Below, in pieces: positions 35,783 to 44,751 of a stretch of DNA of 64,000 nucleotides. Each line of letters opens with the position of its first letter. The stretch's first letter is position 1. The translations under genes and the position numbers were made by a program. The notes beneath the pieces were generated by a model that had not been told where the DNA came from, ran no database searches, and saw nothing but the letters and a program-made list of their open reading frames with translations. The DNA comes from Neolewinella litorea (GTDB lineage: Bacteria > Bacteroidota > Bacteroidia > Chitinophagales > Saprospiraceae). Location of the stretch: assembly GCF_004803465.1 (NCBI RefSeq), contig NZ_SRSF01000004.1, positions 329,813 to 393,812 of the forward strand. The letters run 5' to 3'.

Positions 35783-36412
35783 ATGCGCTACTCCCTCTTT
35801 GCCCTACTCCTCACCATCCTGTCCTGCTCCCCGGACGACGGTACCCACGCCGTCATCCAGACCAACCGCGGCGACATTGAAGTCTTGCTCTACCCAGAGA
35901 CCGAGCGCCACAGCGAAAACTTCATCAAACTGGCCGAGGAAGGATTCTATAACGGTACGCTGTTTCACCGTGTGATCCCCGGATTCATGGTGCAGGCCGG
36001 TGATCCCGAGAGCCGCGGTGCCGGCCCCGACCAGCCCCTCGGCCGCGGCGGGCCCGGTTACGAGATCGACCCGGAAATCGGCGCGCCCCACCTGTACGGG
36101 GCGCTTGCCGCCGCCCGGACCCCCAATCCGGAAAAACGGAGCAGCGGATCCCAGTTCTACATCGTCACCGGAGAGCTGCAGACCGATAACACCCTCGACA
36201 ACATCGAGCGCATCAAGGGAATACAGTACAATGAGGCCCAACGCGAAGCCTACAAGACCGTGGGCGGCCGGCCGGACCTCGACCAGGAGTACACCGTTTT
36301 CGGCGAGGTGATCAGCGGCATGGACGTCGTGGAAGGCATCGCCGAAGCCGAGCGTGGCGCTTACGATCGGCCGCGGGAGGACGTGGTGATCGAGAACATC
36401 ATTATCAAGTAG
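35783..36412 (+). CDS. Cyclophilin-type peptidyl-prolyl isomerase lipoprotein
   Basis: 209 residues. Lipoprotein signal LLLTILSCSPD, then a cyclophilin domain: VIQTNRGDIEVLLYPETERHSENFIKLAEEGFYNGTLFHRVIPGFMVQAGDP, SSGSQFYIVTGE, YTVFGEVISGMDVVEGIA. The catalytic Arg (FHRVIPGF) and Gln are present. A family-specific insert lies at about 115-165. It folds exported proteins in the periplasm. TAAATTTG (35771-35778) just 5 bp before the ATG resembles the -7 box, which would make a leaderless transcript, but the spacing is tight. Confidence 0.92.
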   Translation: MRYSLFALLLTILSCSPDDGTHAVIQTNRGDIEVLLYPETERHSENFIKLAEEGFYNGTLFHRVIPGFMVQAGDPESRGAGPDQPLGRGGPGYEIDPEIGAPHLYGALAAARTPNPEKRSSGSQFYIVTGELQTDNTLDNIERIKGIQYNEAQREAYKTVGGRPDLDQEYTVFGEVISGMDVVEGIAEAERGAYDRPREDVVIENIIIK

Positions 36413-36481
36413 CGGCTCCCAAGGCCGGGGCAACCACCGTCGCGGCATTCTACCTTAGGCCCGGCACCCGCGCGCCGCGCC

Positions 36482-37033
36482 CTAAAGCAAGCCCAGCGAG
36501 CAACTGTACACAAACGCCGGCGGCAAATTGGCCAGCGTGAAGCTCACGGAAACGTTGGGGAAGGTGTCCTTGAGCAGACCGTAGTCCTGCAAGGCGTACT
36601 GGTACTGAAGGAACTGTCCGTTCGGGGCCAGCACCCGTCGAGACTGCGCCACGATGCGTTCCTTGACCTGCTGGTCGATCATGCTGAGGGGCAGGCTGGA
36701 AACGACGAAGTCGACGCTGCCGACGGGAAGGTGGTCGGTAAGACGGTCGGCCCCGATCGGGAGCACCTGCAATCGGGGATCGTTGATCACCTGAAGCCGG
36801 CGGACGAAAGCGGGGTTGATCTCAAAGGCCGTGAGTCGGCTGCGGGGGTGAAGGCGTTCCAGTAAGGCACGGGTAATGCAACCCTCTCCGGGACCAAGCT
36901 CTACCACGTTCAGCGGTGCGTCGGAGGGGATGGCGCTGATGAGGCGTTTGATCAGGACGGGGGAGGCCCGAGCGATGGCGCCGGTGGAGCGAAAGTTTTT
37001 TACGGCTTCCCGAAAGAAGTTCCAGTTATTCAT
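36482..37033 (-). CDS. Class I SAM-dependent methyltransferase, phospholipid-methyltransferase-like
   Basis: 183 residues from ATG at 37033 (MNNWNFFREAVKNFRSTGAIARASPVLIKRL). Motif I is NVVELGPGEGCITRALLERL, then LTAFEINPAFVRRL and VDFVVSSLPLSMI in the position of motif IV. The N-terminal FREAVKNFRSTGAIARASP is typical of the PmtA-like branch, which methylates phosphatidylethanolamine or uses a related lipid. A longer frame upstream gives an unlikely N-terminus. Convergent with the cyclophilin gene; divergent from the regulator gene. Confidence 0.8.
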   Translation of the reverse strand: MNNWNFFREAVKNFRSTGAIARASPVLIKRLISAIPSDAPLNVVELGPGEGCITRALLERLHPRSRLTAFEINPAFVRRLQVINDPRLQVLPIGADRLTDHLPVGSVDFVVSSLPLSMIDQQVKERIVAQSRRVLAPNGQFLQYQYALQDYGLLKDTFPNVSVSFTLANLPPAFVYSCSLGLL

Positions 37034-37170
37034 AGGGGTGGTCGTCGCAGCAGCAACAAAGAACGTGAAAAATAGCTTACTAAGGCTGATCGATCGGTAA
37101 TGTCCACGCTTTGCCGGGACGCAACAACCATTGTATACTACCGATTGTACCAACTGCTAAAGTAACCCCC

Positions 37171-37854
37171 ATGCTCCGTATCCTGCTGGTCGAAGACGAA
37201 GAGAACATCCGCGACACCGTGAAACTCAACTTCGAAATGGAAAATTTCGAGGTGGTGACCGCCGAAGACGGCCGCAAAGCCCTCAAGCACGCGAGCGAAC
37301 AGCACTTCGACATCATGATCGTCGACGTGATGCTGCCGGAAGTCAATGGGTTCCAGGTGGTGGAGCAGGTGCGCCTCACCAACCGCGATACGCCAATCAT
37401 CTTCCTCACCGCGAAGGATCAGGCGCAGGATCGCATCCAGGGCCTGAAGAAGGGGGCCGACGACTACCTGATTAAGCCTTTCGTATTCGAGGAACTGCTT
37501 CTGCGGGTCAACCGACTCATCGAGCGCACCAGCAAATCGCCCGACGTGCAGCCGGACCTTTTCACCTTCGGCGACAACCAGGTGAACTTCGCCACCTACG
37601 AAGCCACGGGCAACCAGGGCAGCTTCACCCTCACCAAGAAGGAAGCCATGCTGCTCAAGCTGCTCACCGAGCGGCGCGGGGAGGTGGTCAGCCGCCAGCA
37701 GATCCTGCAGTCGGTCTGGGGATACGATGTCTACCCCAGCACGCGGACAATCGACAACTTCATCCTGTCCTTCCGCAAGTATTTCGAGCAGGACCCCAAG
37801 AATCCGACACACTTCCTGAGCGTACGGGGCGTTGGTTATAAGTTCGTGGAGTAG
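37171..37854 (+). CDS. OmpR-family response regulator
   Basis: 227 residues from ATG at 37171. The receiver domain has the acidic pair in LLVEDEENI, the phospho-acceptor Asp in IMIVDVMLPEVNG (near 53), Thr/Lys at LTAKDQAQ and LIKPF. The C-terminal winged helix (about 130-227) has LTKKEAMLLKLLTERRGEVVSRQQILQSVWGYDVYPSTRTIDNFILSFRKYFEQDPKNPTHFLSVRGVGYKFVE. No histidine kinase is encoded near it, so it is an orphan here. It is followed after 39 bp by the VWA-like membrane protein gene. Confidence 0.93.
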   Translation: MLRILLVEDEENIRDTVKLNFEMENFEVVTAEDGRKALKHASEQHFDIMIVDVMLPEVNGFQVVEQVRLTNRDTPIIFLTAKDQAQDRIQGLKKGADDYLIKPFVFEELLLRVNRLIERTSKSPDVQPDLFTFGDNQVNFATYEATGNQGSFTLTKKEAMLLKLLTERRGEVVSRQQILQSVWGYDVYPSTRTIDNFILSFRKYFEQDPKNPTHFLSVRGVGYKFVE

Positions 37855-37893
37855 CCCCCGGCGCTGCCGCCACGTCGAAACCCACCCGCAACC

Positions 37894-39984
37894 GTGGAGA
37901 ATATTTCCTTTTCCTACCCCCTCTGGTACCTGCTCCTTTGCGCGCTGGCGGGGTTGGCCGTTACCCTGCTCCTCTACTTCCGCTCTCCGATCCAGGCCGC
38001 CCGCCCGCTGGTGTGGGCCATGGCCGCGCTGCGGTTCACGGGCTATACCCTGCTGGCCATATTGCTCATGGCGCCGCTGCTGCGCTTTTTGCAGACCGAC
38101 CGGCAGGAGCCGATCATCGTGCTGGCGCAGGACGTCAGCGAATCCGTGGGTATGGAAACCGACACCACAGCCTACGTGGCGGAATGGGAATCGCTGCGCG
38201 ACGCCCTTTCCGGGCAGTACCGCGTCGTGAGCTACACCTTCGGCAGCGGCGTGCGGGAGGGAGGCGCGATCACTTTCGCCGACAAGCAGACTAACCTCGA
38301 CGCGGCACTGACCGAGATTGCCGACCTCTACGGCAACCAGAACCTTGGGGCGGTCGTGTTGGCCTCCGATGGCATTTACAATCAGGGCCCGAATCCGGCC
38401 TACCGCGATTTCGCCCTGCGCGCGCCGGTCTATACGGTGGGGCTGGGCGACACCACCCGCCGCCGCGACGTCTTCATCAATCGCGTGTTCCACAACCGCA
38501 TTGCCTACCTTGAAGACCAGTTTAGTATTCAAGTGGATGTCAGTGCCCGCAACGCCGCCGGCGAACGTACCCTCCTGACCGTCAGCCGAGTAGGGGAGTC
38601 GGGCAGCACCGTTCTTCACACCGAACCGCTGACCATTGACGGCCCCGACTACTTCACCACCCGGGAAGTGATTCTCGACGCCGACCGCCCCGGCGTCCAG
38701 CGCTACCGCATCGCCGTTTCCACCATCGGGGGGGAGGTGAGTACGGCTAACAATCAGCGCGACATCTTCGTGGACGTGCTGGACGCCCGCCAGTCCATTC
38801 TCATTCTCGCCGCAGCGCCCCATCCCGACCTGGGTGCCCTGCGGCAATCCCTGGTGGGCGGCCGCAACAACGAGGTAGAGATCGCCTACGGGAACCAGTT
38901 TACGGGTCGGGTGGCCGACTACGATCTGGTCATCCTGCACCAGCTGCCCTCCGCGATCGACCGGATTCCGCGGGTCCTGGAAGCACTGCGGGCTGAAAAT
39001 ATCCCCACCCTCTTCATTACCGGGCCGGACCTGCCGGCTCCCATGGTCAACGCCTCGCAGGAACTGCTCCAGGTAGGGGGCGGCGGCGCGCAGGTGCAGG
39101 GCAATGAGGTAACCGCCCGCCTCGCCCCGGGCTTCAGCGCCTTCACGTTGAGCGACGAGCTCCGGCAGGCCCTGCCGACCTTTCCCCCCCTGGCCGCTCC
39201 GTTCGGGGAATTCCGGGCCGGGCCGGGAGCCAATGTCCTGCTCCTCCAGCGGATCGGGCGCGTGGACACGGAATTTCCCCTGCTGGTGGTGGGCGAGGAC
39301 CGCGGTCGGCGCACCGGGGTGTTGGTCGCGGCCGGATTGTGGCAGTGGCGACTGTACGATTACCTGGAATACGGGGACCACGCTCGCTTCGATGAATTGG
39401 TGAGCCAACTGGCTCAGTACCTGACCGTGCAGGAGGACAAGCGCCGTTTCCGGGTCAGTGTTGCAGAAAATATCTTCGACGAGAACGAGCCGGTACAACT
39501 GGACGCCGAACTGTACAACTCCAGCTACGAACTGGTCAACGAACCGGAAGCCCGCGTAGTGGTCACCGGGCCGGAAGGGCGAGAGTACAACTTCACCTTC
39601 ACCAGAACCAACAACTCCTACACCCTCAACGCCGGTACGCTGCCGATGGGCAATTACCGCTACCGGGCCACCGTCAACAGCAACGGGGAGGCGCTGGTGA
39701 GCGAGGGCCGCTTCAGCGTTCAGGCCGTCGAAGTGGAGCGCTACGCCCTGGAGGCCGACCACGCCCTGCTGCGGCAGTTAAGCGACCGGTACGGGGGAAG
39801 CCTGCTCTTTCCCGGACAGCTTGCCGCCCTGGCCGACACCCTCTCCGCCAGTGAGGCGGTCAAACCGGTGTTGTTCCAGACCGTCACTACCCGCTCGGTG
39901 CTGAACGTGAAATGGATCTTTTTCCTCTTGCTGGCCCTGTTTACTGCGGAGTGGGGACTGCGGCGCTGGGCGGGGGGTTATTGA
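37894..39984 (+). CDS. Membrane protein with VWA-like and amidotransferase-like folds
   Basis: 696 residues with a GTG start. Two N-terminal membrane helices (about 10-30 and 40-62), then a segment IIVLAQDVSESVGM with DxSxS that resembles the VWA metal site, AVVLASDGIYNQGPNP, a beta-rich middle part, and IPTLFITGPDLPAP like a degenerate glutamine-amidotransferase-like fold, ending with one membrane helix (VKWIFFLLLALFTAEWGLRRW). Many Bacteroidetes have such large periplasmic VWA-like proteins of unknown role. It may be regulated with the response regulator directly upstream. Confidence 0.72.
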   Translation: MENISFSYPLWYLLLCALAGLAVTLLLYFRSPIQAARPLVWAMAALRFTGYTLLAILLMAPLLRFLQTDRQEPIIVLAQDVSESVGMETDTTAYVAEWESLRDALSGQYRVVSYTFGSGVREGGAITFADKQTNLDAALTEIADLYGNQNLGAVVLASDGIYNQGPNPAYRDFALRAPVYTVGLGDTTRRRDVFINRVFHNRIAYLEDQFSIQVDVSARNAAGERTLLTVSRVGESGSTVLHTEPLTIDGPDYFTTREVILDADRPGVQRYRIAVSTIGGEVSTANNQRDIFVDVLDARQSILILAAAPHPDLGALRQSLVGGRNNEVEIAYGNQFTGRVADYDLVILHQLPSAIDRIPRVLEALRAENIPTLFITGPDLPAPMVNASQELLQVGGGGAQVQGNEVTARLAPGFSAFTLSDELRQALPTFPPLAAPFGEFRAGPGANVLLLQRIGRVDTEFPLLVVGEDRGRRTGVLVAAGLWQWRLYDYLEYGDHARFDELVSQLAQYLTVQEDKRRFRVSVAENIFDENEPVQLDAELYNSSYELVNEPEARVVVTGPEGREYNFTFTRTNNSYTLNAGTLPMGNYRYRATVNSNGEALVSEGRFSVQAVEVERYALEADHALLRQLSDRYGGSLLFPGQLAALADTLSASEAVKPVLFQTVTTRSVLNVKWIFFLLLALFTAEWGLRRWAGGY

Positions 39985-40040
39985 TATCTACGCTTACAGC
40001 AGCCAACCAAAAGGTTTGACTGGGTGGTCCGACTGAAGCC

Positions 40041-40159
40041 TCCACCCGCCGGCCGGAACCTCCACCCGCCGGGTGGAAAAGACAGAAGGCATGCAGGATA
40101 GAAGTTTGGTCCACGCTACGCCATGATGTTCCGCCCGGAACCTCCACCCGCCGGGTGGA
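40041..40159. repeat. Palindrome family TCCACCCGCCGGGTGGA
   Basis: The 17-mer TCCACCC-GCC-GGGTGGA is a perfect hairpin (7-bp arms, 3-nt loop) at 40061-40077 and 40143-40159, with a variant in which the right arm is changed (TCCACCCGCCGGCCGGA) at 40041-40057. All three are preceded by cc in the context (g)gaacc or gaagcc. The copies at 40061 and 40143 are 82 bp apart and are followed by related aga-ggcatgca and agacatgcat sequences. The wider gap 39985-40500 holds no gene. Confidence 0.78.
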
Positions 40160-40433
40160 GAAAATGCAAGACATGCATGGCAAAGGTTCTGTCCTGTCTG
40201 CGAGAAGTCGATTATTCGAAGCTTCCTACTGCCACTAGGAGCGGATGAGGACTAAGAGCCACATCGACCGCAAATCAAACGCTGAGCGTAAGAGCGGAGA
40301 ATCATCATTACCTGCTTACCTGAAATAGTCATTTGTTCCGAAATTAAAAGTCATAACAGTTTATTATACCTTATTTAGCCTGTCTGAAAAACATAAAAAC
40401 GGTGTGTATAAAAAAATTTAAAATCTAAATTTA

Positions 40434-40500
40434 AGGTAGTTCCGTATTTTCACTAGCCTCAGGTCTCTTGCCTGAAGGGTTACACACTAATGAACTACCT
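40434..40500 (+). promoter_or_regulatory. Structured mRNA leader closing on the start codon of the beta-helix gene
   Basis: AGGTAGTTC (40434-40442) and GAACTACCT (40492-40500) are perfect 9-bp inverted arms, and the right arm ends exactly at the base before the ATG. Inside is a second stem, CCTCAGG (40457-40463) with CCTGAAGG (40471-40478), with one bulged A and a 7-nt loop. The region upstream is very AT-rich (40370-40433). It may control initiation or mRNA stability. I find no known riboswitch shape. Confidence 0.55.
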
Positions 40501-43500
40501 ATGACACACAAGTACTTCTTGCGCACCTGTATGGTGCTGTTGGCGAGCTTTGTCTCCCTCAACCTTGCGGTAGCCGCGACAATTACCGTCACCACGACCG
40601 CGAACGACGGATCGGGTTCGCTGCGACAAGCCGTCGCGAGTGCAGCACCCGGCGATATGATCGTCTTTGCCGCCGCCACCGATCACCACGCCATCACCTT
40701 GCTCTCGGTGATCAATATCGAGAAAAACTTGACGGTGGTGGGGAACGGGATGACGAATACCCTCATTAGGGGGAACTTCACCAACCGTGCCTTTTCGATC
40801 CGGAAAGGTGCCACGGTCACGATCAAGGACCTGAGCATATTCGATGGGGTAGAGCGCATTGGCGGCGGACTCCGTATTCGCGCGGGCAGTTCACTGGTGA
40901 TCGAAGGAATTCACATATACAATTGCGTAGCCAATGGGCCGGTGGCTACCCAGGGGGGCGGTGCTATCTTCAACGAAGGCAACCTGACGATTGTAGATTC
41001 AAAACTGACCGGCAACGCGGCTGTAGGCCCGAGTGGGTCTGGTGGTGCAATTTTCAATGCGCCGGGGGGTGCACTCAGCATTTCCGGCACCCGGATCGAG
41101 AGTAATGAGGCCAACCGGGCGGGCGGCGGTATCGAAGATGTTTCGGGTAGTGGTACGGTAGTGACCATCTCCGATTCCAAGATCCTGCGCAACACGGTCA
41201 ACAACGCACCGGGCAACGGTGGCGGCATCCACGTCGGCAGCAACGGTGACGTGATGTTAGTTGGTACGACCATTGACCTGAACAAGGCCGGTGCCGAAGG
41301 CGGCGGCGTATGGAACGGTGCCGGCACCCTGACCGTCGACAATTCCCTGGTTCGTCAGAACGTAGCGATGGGCAACGACGCCGACCAGGGCGGTGGTGGC
41401 CTGTACAACAACGGCGGCGGTACCATCGTCCTGCAGAACAATGCACGCGTCCTGAACAACAAGGCTACCGGAACTTCCGGCAGCGGCGGCGGCATCCTCA
41501 ACAACGTAGGAACCACGCTGCTGATCTCCGACAGTCAAATCTCGGGGAACGAAGCGAACCGAGCCGGCGGTGGCATTGAAGATGTATCGGGTAGCGCTAC
41601 TGCCTTCACGATCACCAACTCGATGATTAACGAGAACGTCGTCTATAACTCCCCAGGCAACGGTGGGGGCATCCACATCGGGGGCAACGGCGACCTGACC
41701 GTATCCGGGGGTACCGTCAACGATAACCAGGCCGGCGCCGAAGGCGGTGGCATCTGGAACAATCTGGGAACCCTCACCCTGAAGGGAGGCGTAACCGTTC
41801 GGCGGAACCAGGCCGCCGGAAACGATCCCGATCAGGGCGGAGGTGGTCTCTACAACAACGGAGGGGGTGCCATCGTCCTGATGGCGGGTACACGGATATT
41901 AGGCAACGAGGCCACCGGTACGGCCGGAAGCGGAGGCGGCATTCTGAACAATGTTGGAGCAACACTTACGATCACCGATTGCCGCATTGAAGGCAACGTA
42001 GCCAACCGGGCGGGCGGCGGCATAGAGGACATTTCGGGAAGCGGTTCGGCCTTCACAATTACCAACAGCCACGTGGACGGCAACACCGTAAATACCTCCC
42101 CGGGCAACGGTGGCGGCATCCACATTGGCGGAGATGGAAACCTTACCGTCACCGGAGGAACGGTGAATAACAACAAGGCCGGCGCCGAAGGCGGCGGCAT
42201 CTGGAACAATCTGGGTACGCTCGCGCTTGTCGGCACCGAAATCATGGGTAACCAGGCCATGGGAGAAGACGCCGACCAGGGCGGAGGAGGCCTTTACAAC
42301 AATGGCGGGGGCACCATCAGTCTTACGGGCGGAGTTCGCGTGGTGCAGAATACTGCCACCGGAACGGCCGGCAGCGGTGGCGGCATCTTCAACAACGTTG
42401 GTGGGGTACTGTCCATCACCGGCGCACGCATCGAAAGCAACGAAGCCAATCGCGCAGGTGGAGGCATCGAAGACGCCTCCGGCAGCGGATCGGCGGTGAC
42501 GATCAGCGACTCCAAAATTCTACGCAACATCGTCTATAATGCACCCGGCAACGGCGGCGGCATACACATCGGCAGCGACGGCGATGTGTCGATCACCGGT
42601 ACAGCGATTGACCTGAACAAGGCCGGAGCCGAAGGCGGGGGTGTCTGGAACGGAGCCGGCACCCTAACCGTAGACAACTCACTGGTGCGGCAGAACGAAG
42701 CCATGGGCAACGACGCCGACCAGGGCGGTGGCGGGCTTTACAACAACGGCGACGGCACCATCGTCCTGCGCAACAACGTACGCGTACTGAACAACAAGGC
42801 GACGGGCACCTCCGGCAGCGGCGGCGGCATCCTGAACAACGTCGGGTCCACTTTGCTGATCACCGACAGCCAGGTCTCTCATAATGAAGCGAACCGGGCG
42901 GGTGGTGGCATCGAGGATGCGTCGGGCGCGGGTACGGCCTTTACGGTCACCAATTCAAATATCGATCGCAACATCGTCTACAACGCTCCCGGCAACGGTG
43001 GAGGCATTCATGTCGGCGGTGATGGAGAACTGACGATCAGCGGTGGCACCGTCTCCAATAACCGGGCCGGATCCGAGGGTGGCGGGCTCTGGAACGGTGT
43101 CGGAGCTATGGAGGTAACTGAAGTCGATTTGCGCTTTAATGTTGCGGAAGGAAATGATGCCGACCACGGAGGGGGAGCGCTGTATAACAATGGAGGCACC
43201 ATGGTGGTCACGAACTCGAGGATCCGGCAAAACCAGGCAACCGGTACTGCGGGGTCGGGCGGTGGATTGCTAAGCACCGGCGGGATGATAACCGTGGAAG
43301 GCGGCGAATTTTTCAGCAACGGTGCTCCCAGAGCGGGTGGCGCGGTTGAAATAATCGATGGCGGCTATACCTCCAATGGGGTCATATACAAACTCAACGG
43401 GGCGGGGCGGAATCCGGGTAACGGAGGAGCGATCCACGTAACCGGAAACAATTCTACCGTCGACATCAATGGAGGGGCCATAGTCCAAAACGTGGCGTAC

Positions 43501-44529
43501 AATCAGGGAGGGGGAGTCTGGAACCAGGACGGATCCATGATGACCATCACCGACGTTAACATCCTGGATAACCTCGTCACCGACGTGGGAACTACGGCGA
43601 AGCGAGTCGGTGGCGGCGGAATTTTCAACAACGGGGGAATCCTCGACGTGATGAATTCCACCGTAGCCCGCAACAGTGTGACCGGTGGACAATTTACCGG
43701 CGGGGGCGGCATCGCCAACAATACGGGCGGAACGGTTACCCTTTCGCTGTCAACCCTCTCGGGTAACCTGGCCGGCATCGGTGGCGGGATGGCCAACGAC
43801 GGAACGGTGGAGATCGAAAACACCACCATCACCGACAACACCGCCGTGGCCGGCGGTGGATTCGCGCAGGCTACGCCCAGTGCCAGTCTGCTAATTTCCA
43901 GTACGATTGTGGCGGATAACACTGCTTCCATCGCACCTGATTTTGGTACGCTTCTGGGTCTTGTCGTTTCGGGGGGGTACAACCTGATCGGCATGGACTT
44001 TTACGACCAGTTCCCCGCCGGACCCACCGACAAGGAGGGTATGAGCGCCAAACTCTTGCACCTCATGGATAATGGAGGAACGACCCTAACACACGAGCCC
44101 AGGTGCAGCAGCCCCGTTATCAACATGGGGGATCCCTCCGACAACTCCCCCGACCAGATCGGACAACCGGTTTTCGGTGGTGTTCGGGACATCGGCTCGT
44201 ATGAAAAGCAAATCAGTTGCGGCACTTCGACTCCGGACGTGGCTTCACGCGCTCTGTCGAAGGACGATGCGACCATTTTGCCAAACGAACGGCTTAGCGT
44301 GTTCCCCAATCCGGTCACGGACGGTAACCTCAACGTGACGCTGCCCACCCATTTTAGCGGCGACGTGGTCGTACGGGTGATTGGTAGCGACGGGCGGGTC
44401 CGCAATGCCGGAACCACCCGGGCCGTCAACTACCGACTGGACCTTACGGACTACGAGCCCGGGGCCTACACCCTTCAGGTAGTTAACGGTGAGGAAGTGC
44501 AGACCACGCGGTTTATCGTAGTGGAGTAG
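40501..44529 (+). CDS. Large repetitive beta-helix surface protein with T9SS sorting domain
   Basis: 1342 residues from ATG at 40501. Signal peptide (to about residue 24, AVAA/TIT), then a parallel beta-helix of the polymorphic-outer-membrane/choice-of-anchor type made of GGxI-N and GGG-LYNNGG turns. Five close repeats of about 148 residues start with GGIED near residues 209, 357, 506, 654 and 802, and a degenerate sixth follows. From about 990 to 1240 there is more divergent helix with ATPSASLLISSTIVADN and a cysteine pair. The C-terminus (LSVFPNPVTDGNLNVTL ... YTLQVVNGEEVQTTRFIVVE) is a type A T9SS domain, so it is secreted across the outer membrane and attached or released. Probably an adhesin. 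Followed by a likely terminator. Confidence 0.9.
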   Translation: MTHKYFLRTCMVLLASFVSLNLAVAATITVTTTANDGSGSLRQAVASAAPGDMIVFAAATDHHAITLLSVINIEKNLTVVGNGMTNTLIRGNFTNRAFSIRKGATVTIKDLSIFDGVERIGGGLRIRAGSSLVIEGIHIYNCVANGPVATQGGGAIFNEGNLTIVDSKLTGNAAVGPSGSGGAIFNAPGGALSISGTRIESNEANRAGGGIEDVSGSGTVVTISDSKILRNTVNNAPGNGGGIHVGSNGDVMLVGTTIDLNKAGAEGGGVWNGAGTLTVDNSLVRQNVAMGNDADQGGGGLYNNGGGTIVLQNNARVLNNKATGTSGSGGGILNNVGTTLLISDSQISGNEANRAGGGIEDVSGSATAFTITNSMINENVVYNSPGNGGGIHIGGNGDLTVSGGTVNDNQAGAEGGGIWNNLGTLTLKGGVTVRRNQAAGNDPDQGGGGLYNNGGGAIVLMAGTRILGNEATGTAGSGGGILNNVGATLTITDCRIEGNVANRAGGGIEDISGSGSAFTITNSHVDGNTVNTSPGNGGGIHIGGDGNLTVTGGTVNNNKAGAEGGGIWNNLGTLALVGTEIMGNQAMGEDADQGGGGLYNNGGGTISLTGGVRVVQNTATGTAGSGGGIFNNVGGVLSITGARIESNEANRAGGGIEDASGSGSAVTISDSKILRNIVYNAPGNGGGIHIGSDGDVSITGTAIDLNKAGAEGGGVWNGAGTLTVDNSLVRQNEAMGNDADQGGGGLYNNGDGTIVLRNNVRVLNNKATGTSGSGGGILNNVGSTLLITDSQVSHNEANRAGGGIEDASGAGTAFTVTNSNIDRNIVYNAPGNGGGIHVGGDGELTISGGTVSNNRAGSEGGGLWNGVGAMEVTEVDLRFNVAEGNDADHGGGALYNNGGTMVVTNSRIRQNQATGTAGSGGGLLSTGGMITVEGGEFFSNGAPRAGGAVEIIDGGYTSNGVIYKLNGAGRNPGNGGAIHVTGNNSTVDINGGAIVQNVAYNQGGGVWNQDGSMMTITDVNILDNLVTDVGTTAKRVGGGGIFNNGGILDVMNSTVARNSVTGGQFTGGGGIANNTGGTVTLSLSTLSGNLAGIGGGMANDGTVEIENTTITDNTAVAGGGFAQATPSASLLISSTIVADNTASIAPDFGTLLGLVVSGGYNLIGMDFYDQFPAGPTDKEGMSAKLLHLMDNGGTTLTHEPRCSSPVINMGDPSDNSPDQIGQPVFGGVRDIGSYEKQISCGTSTPDVASRALSKDDATILPNERLSVFPNPVTDGNLNVTLPTHFSGDVVVRVIGSDGRVRNAGTTRAVNYRLDLTDYEPGAYTLQVVNGEEVQTTRFIVVE
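41125..43335 (+). repeat. Internal 444-bp coding repeats of the beta-helix protein
   Basis: The codons for GGIED (or GGAVE) begin at 41125, 41569, 42016, 42460, 42904 and 43336, spacing 444, 447, 444, 444 and 432 bp, all in frame. Units 1 and 4 share SDSKILRN, IDLNKAGAEGGGVWNGAG and NSLVRQN, while units 2, 3 and 5 share a different set (FTITNS, GGTVNDN or GGTVNNN), so a block of three units was duplicated as one. Confidence 0.88.
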
Positions 44530-44555
44530 AGGGAGGTGATTTATGTGCTAATTGT

Positions 44556-44600
44556 GGGTGCCCCGGTTCAGAATTGATCCGGCGGTGCCCTTGTTTGATT
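44556..44600 (+). terminator. Terminator-like hairpin after the beta-helix gene
   Basis: GGGTGCCCCGG (44556-44566) pairs with CCGGCGGTGCCC (44579-44590), about 11 pairs with G-U pairs and one bulge, loop of 12 nt. TTGTTTGATT follows. It lies 26 bp after the stop of the beta-helix gene and before the polysaccharide locus. Confidence 0.6.
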
Positions 44601-44720
44601 ATAATCGATGCAATGGTTTTCTTGTTTTCTCGCTGATGACCATTTGGTCGGGTACCCGATGCCGAAGTTGATTACGCCCATCCTTTATCATACAAACTTC
44701 GCTATTGTAATCCCAAAGGT

Positions 44721-44728
44721 TATCTTTG
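44721..44728 (+). promoter_or_regulatory. -7 promoter element of the polysaccharide locus
   Basis: TATCTTTG fits TAnnTTTG, 23 bp before the first candidate start of the UpxY gene. A clear TTG at the right upstream distance is missing (one at 44705 is too close). It is the only -7 match in the 222-bp gap after the beta-helix gene. Confidence 0.5.
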
Positions 44729-44751
44729 CGGTCTCTTAGGAGAATAAGACC

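Noticed and set aside
37138..39762. 874-codon minus-strand open frame
   Set aside because: Antisense to the response regulator and the VWA-like gene; both of those have clear motifs and this frame has none.
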